Source of the DNA: Methanoculleus receptaculi
Lineage (GTDB): Archaea; Halobacteriota; Methanomicrobia; Methanomicrobiales; Methanoculleaceae
Assembly (NCBI RefSeq): GCF_033472595.1
Contig: NZ_CP137642.1
Coordinates: forward strand, 124,001 to 188,000
Length of the DNA stretch: 64,000 nt
Reading direction: 5' to 3'
The position numbers were made by a program, and so were the translations under genes. Below the pieces are notes generated by a model. That model did no database searches. It was not told the origin of the DNA and saw nothing but the letters and a program-made list of their open reading frames with translations. Of this stretch, positions 62,301 to 64,000 are shown one piece after another. The stretch's first letter is position 1. Each line of letters begins with the position of its first letter.

Positions 62301-64000
62301 GTTTGCAGTATGCCGGAGCTTCCCGAGTGCCAGAACCCTGTCGGCGAGCCAAGCAACCTGCTCGTCGACGGGTGTGATCGGGCGAAACCCGATCGCTTCT
62401 GTCTCGGGGTCGATTCCCCTCCCGGCGGTCCAGATGAACTCTGTCTGGCCGTCAAGTTCGGGCATCGCGATCGAGTAACCGATCTTTGAAGCGGTGATGC
62501 CGTCGGTGCCTTCCGCCCACTCTTCAGGGGTCTTTGAGTAATCAACAAGTGCGTTGATGATCGGGATGTTGTAGGCTGCCAGTTCCGCAATTCCCCGTTC
62601 GGCGTTCTCACCGGACCCGTAAAACCTGAAGCACCTGATATTGACGATGGCGTCGATGACCGGCGTCCCGTTCCTGACGAAGAACCGGTCGATCACGTGA
62701 GGGTTTTTATGATCGAGGAAGACCGGGAGGATGTTCGCTCCCCTGGCTTCAAATGCTCTCATGATAGCGTCATCACCGCGAAGATCGCCGGAACGGTAGT
62801 GACTGTCATAGAAGATGATGCCGATGGTCGGTTTTGCCGGATCATACATGGAGTACCACGCCAGATAGTCATCCAGGTTCTCAAACGGTTCCCCGCTGTC
62901 GGGATGGTAGATGCATTCCTGGGGGATGGTGATCGGATCCTTCACCGGGACGTCGGCCCCGCATAACCTGGCACTAATGTAGTCGATCAGCCTGAGCGCA
63001 TTCTCGGGACAGTTGTTGTCCCAGTAGGTCTCCACTGCCGGGTGGGCGGTCATATCGACGGTTCCGAGGGATTCATGCGTCCCTCCATGAAGGACCATTA
63101 TCGGAATCCCGAGGGCAGTGGCGTCCTTTACCGCCGGTTCGATGATATCTATTCCGGCCCCGAACATCTCAAGAAAGATGAGGTCATAGCCGGTGAGGTT
63201 GAGATCGGCAGGCAGGTTCTTTGAGGGATAGACCGTGACGTTTGCAGTGCTCTTCGCAGCTGCATCGATGTACATCGGGACATAACTCTCTCCACCGATG
63301 ATCATGACGATCCTGATCGCCTCTTGTGGTGATTGTGGAGGATCCACGGGTGTTGAGTTCCCGAAGCAGGTGTTGTCGATATACAGGAGCATGTTCAGGA
63401 TATTACCGTCACCCCCGTACTGCCAGTATCGGCTGATGTTCTGGTCCGCGGGCATACCGAATATAGTATCCGGGGAAAGGCCATAGAGGATGATCGTTGC
63501 GTTCTCACCGGCTGTGCCGTTGATACGCGCAGCGGTCTCATTGCCGATGGACGCGGCAAAGATAAGCGGTTCCCCGGCGAAATCGTGCAGCAGTGCCTCT
63601 TCTTCGGAGAAGAGGGAGACGTTCAACGGGACGCTCCCGGTCACATTGGTGATCGCTGCCCTCCTCTGGCTGTCGCCCGTGACGATCGCGATCCTGTTCT
63701 CCACAGCGGCCTCCCGCACTGTTTCGATCGTGTTCCCTTCACCAGCAGGAGTTCCAGAGTCCCCCAACGGGAGCGGGCCGCCGGCGGTTGCAGTCGGGAT
63801 CGGGGTCCCCGTTGCGTTCCCGGATTCGTCAGGGAGTGGCGTCTCCTCCACCTCTTCAGGGGCTGCAGGCTCCTCTGTTCCGGCCGCTTCCGGCATCGAA
63901 GGACTTTCAACCGGGTTCCGGGTATCCAGCCCGTTCGTTCCATTCTCCGAAACTTCTTCGCTCCCGGCTGGGTCCGCGGCGCCTTCACCTGCCGCAGGCG
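59325..64000 (-). CDS. CobN-like cobaltochelatase subunit with extracytoplasmic features (5' end beyond window)
   Basis: The frame is open from the right edge (64000) to the TAA at 59325, over 1550 codons, so the N-terminus is missing; the first Met in the window (63896) is not likely the start. The middle matches the CobN/magnesium-chelatase H family: IIFYDSHYRSGD, NIRCFRFYG, YYNHGGGKNNLGASYLD, HFGRHGTHEWLPGKE, IVDHLTPPIVTAGLYG. The N-terminal part is Pro/Thr/Glu-rich and full of N-glycosylation-like sequons (NATG, NVTG, NGTAGENATI). The C-terminus is Ser/Pro-rich and ends in a helix (IPVMLVILVVGAIAAGFRL). This suggests a surface-anchored protein rather than a cytosolic chelatase. Confidence 0.85.
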   Translation of the reverse strand, partial: PAAGEGAADPAGSEEVSENGTNGLDTRNPVESPSMPEAAGTEEPAAPEEVEETPLPDESGNATGTPIPTATAGGPLPLGDSGTPAGEGNTIETVREAAVENRIAIVTGDSQRRAAITNVTGSVPLNVSLFSEEEALLHDFAGEPLIFAASIGNETAARINGTAGENATIILYGLSPDTIFGMPADQNISRYWQYGGDGNILNMLLYIDNTCFGNSTPVDPPQSPQEAIRIVMIIGGESYVPMYIDAAAKSTANVTVYPSKNLPADLNLTGYDLIFLEMFGAGIDIIEPAVKDATALGIPIMVLHGGTHESLGTVDMTAHPAVETYWDNNCPENALRLIDYISARLCGADVPVKDPITIPQECIYHPDSGEPFENLDDYLAWYSMYDPAKPTIGIIFYDSHYRSGDLRGDDAIMRAFEARGANILPVFLDHKNPHVIDRFFVRNGTPVIDAIVNIRCFRFYGSGENAERGIAELAAYNIPIINALVDYSKTPEEWAEGTDGITASKIGYSIAMPELDGQTEFIWTAGRGIDPETEAIGFRPITPVDEQVAWLADRVLALGKLRHTANPDKRIAVIYYNHGGGKNNLGASYLDIVPSLTSLLNAMKAEGYSVAGEVPDEDVLLDLMLLQGRNVGTWAPGELDRMVKDGDVVLLPAEIYAGWFHSLPAERQHEVIEKWGEPPGEIMVYQNGGKEYLVIPTISFGNVLLAPQPTRGWLQNEEILYHDKDLPPHHQYIAFYLWLRNEFGADAIVHFGRHGTHEWLPGKERALSATDWPPLLIGDCPNIYPYIMDGLGEGTQAKRRGNAVIVDHLTPPIVTAGLYGNFAVLHEKVHAYGTVNATLKGEYRKSITELCEEMNICDNLDRTVEGIKAMSEEEFAAFITSDLHQYLHKLGDELIPYGLHILGEPPEGDELVSLVRAMLGEEFEEHVGMIYPDPHSLSAAHGNCTVIEALLHEVLVNGTGPEAAQQSILGGVSADVTADLNTATRYQMDIAACTVEIPAIINALDGGFTPPKTGGDPIRSPHSLPTGNNFHSFDSRTMPTQEAWNVGMQMADEMLRQYRDAHDGAYPEKVAFVLWACEAMRHEGVTESEALYLLGVRPVWSKGNVKSLELIPSGELGRPRIDVLFLASGLYRDTFADKIELLDEAVRLAAQAEESEYPNYVKRHSEALYQHLLAGGYDEAAARSLSTARIFSSAPGAYGTGLSSAIDASGTWTDEAKLAELFINKMGYVYGSGTWGEPGTDLFRANLGGVEAAVHTRSSNLYGLVDNDDCFQYVGALSLAVRYLTGTAPETFITDLRAAGKPETTTLKEFILRELDARYFNPKWIEGMMEHGYAGARCMDGEFLQNLWGWTVTNPEIIGSDIWNRVFDVYVKDEHHLGLSEFFKDNPYAYQSMLARMMETARKGYWDADSKVLQHLAQEFQQSVELHGMTCCHHTCGNLQLEAYIQSQIPAPQAPDSGSSGKRPSSRSSSSPLPTFTPIPSGTGDQATNTTGASGVGKTLDKMAGDMAKAAQEVSGHVMREVQDAVTGPTSSTPLIPVMLVILVVGAIAAGFRLKQR

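Noticed and set aside
60486-62489. A 667-codon open frame on the plus strand
   Set aside because: It is antisense to the CobN-like gene, has no ribosome site or family motif, and reflects high GC at the third position of the true gene.

Overview
The window looks like a piece of the chromosome of a GC-rich hydrogenotrophic methanogen of the Methanomicrobiales, most like Methanoculleus. This is inferred from gene content: methyl-coenzyme M reductase activation protein A2 and methanogenesis marker 3, an archaeal ribose-1,5-bisphosphate isomerase, archaeal-size PurA, PdxST, a CobN-like chelatase, an acetyl-CoA synthetase gene, and TATA/BRE-type promoters. I saw no rRNA, tRNA or CRISPR array.

Layout. 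1-4.9 kb: mmp3 (cut by the window edge), atwA and a HAD phosphatase on the minus strand, divergent from ribose-1,5-bisphosphate isomerase. 4.9-5.9 kb: a decayed IS1182-type transposase. 6.4-13.6 kb: a ten-gene, tightly overlapping Mrp/Mbh-type sodium-proton antiporter operon (E, F, G, DUF4040, MbhE-like, B, C and three large NuoL/M/N-type subunits). 14.2-18.6 kb: ADP-ribosylglycohydrolase, then the arginine operon argC-CBS-argJ-argB. 18.6-21.2 kb: chorismate mutase, an M50 protease, two tandem iron-sulfur flavoproteins and a BCCT transporter remnant.

21.4-35.6 kb is an accessory region of lineage-specific secreted or membrane-anchored proteins. Several occur as paralogous neighbours, several are frameshifted or truncated, and there is a membrane-linked winged-helix regulator and an orphan ABC-2 permease. 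It carries two repeated regulatory structures that I regard as the most interesting content of the window. One is a five-copy promoter element (core ACGTGTAG, BRE-like GACAGAAA, TATA). The other is a three-copy 5' leader of about 120-170 nt whose hairpins keep pairing while their sequence changes, and whose GCATGC core lies exactly 38 nt before an ACTTA motif each time. It behaves like an undescribed cis-acting RNA upstream of secreted-protein genes. 35.7-37.7 kb holds a mosaic pseudogene built from two sequences found elsewhere in the window, and an IS110 element with a likely bridge-RNA end.

37.7-42.6 kb is an oxygen- and peroxide-defence cluster: peroxiredoxin, AhpD-like protein, free-standing desulforedoxin, zinc ribbon, iron-sulfur flavoprotein, CDF exporter, rubrerythrin and a glutaredoxin-thioredoxin reductase fusion. 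43.7-48.6 kb is housekeeping: CDP-alcohol phosphatidyltransferase, purA, Trm112-like, cbiB, pdxS, pdxT. 48.6-53.1 kb is an arsenic/metalloid resistance cluster (arsR, arsC-like phosphatase, Cys-rich peptide, permease, ACR3, DUF2703, DGC protein) that abuts a truncated FecCD permease. 54-64 kb holds an NTPase, a cyclophilin, an RNase III-like protein with altered catalytic residues, an OFA-type MFS transporter, an acetyl-CoA synthetase gene broken by a perfect 13-bp tandem duplication, and a very large CobN-like protein with a C-terminal membrane anchor that runs off the right edge.
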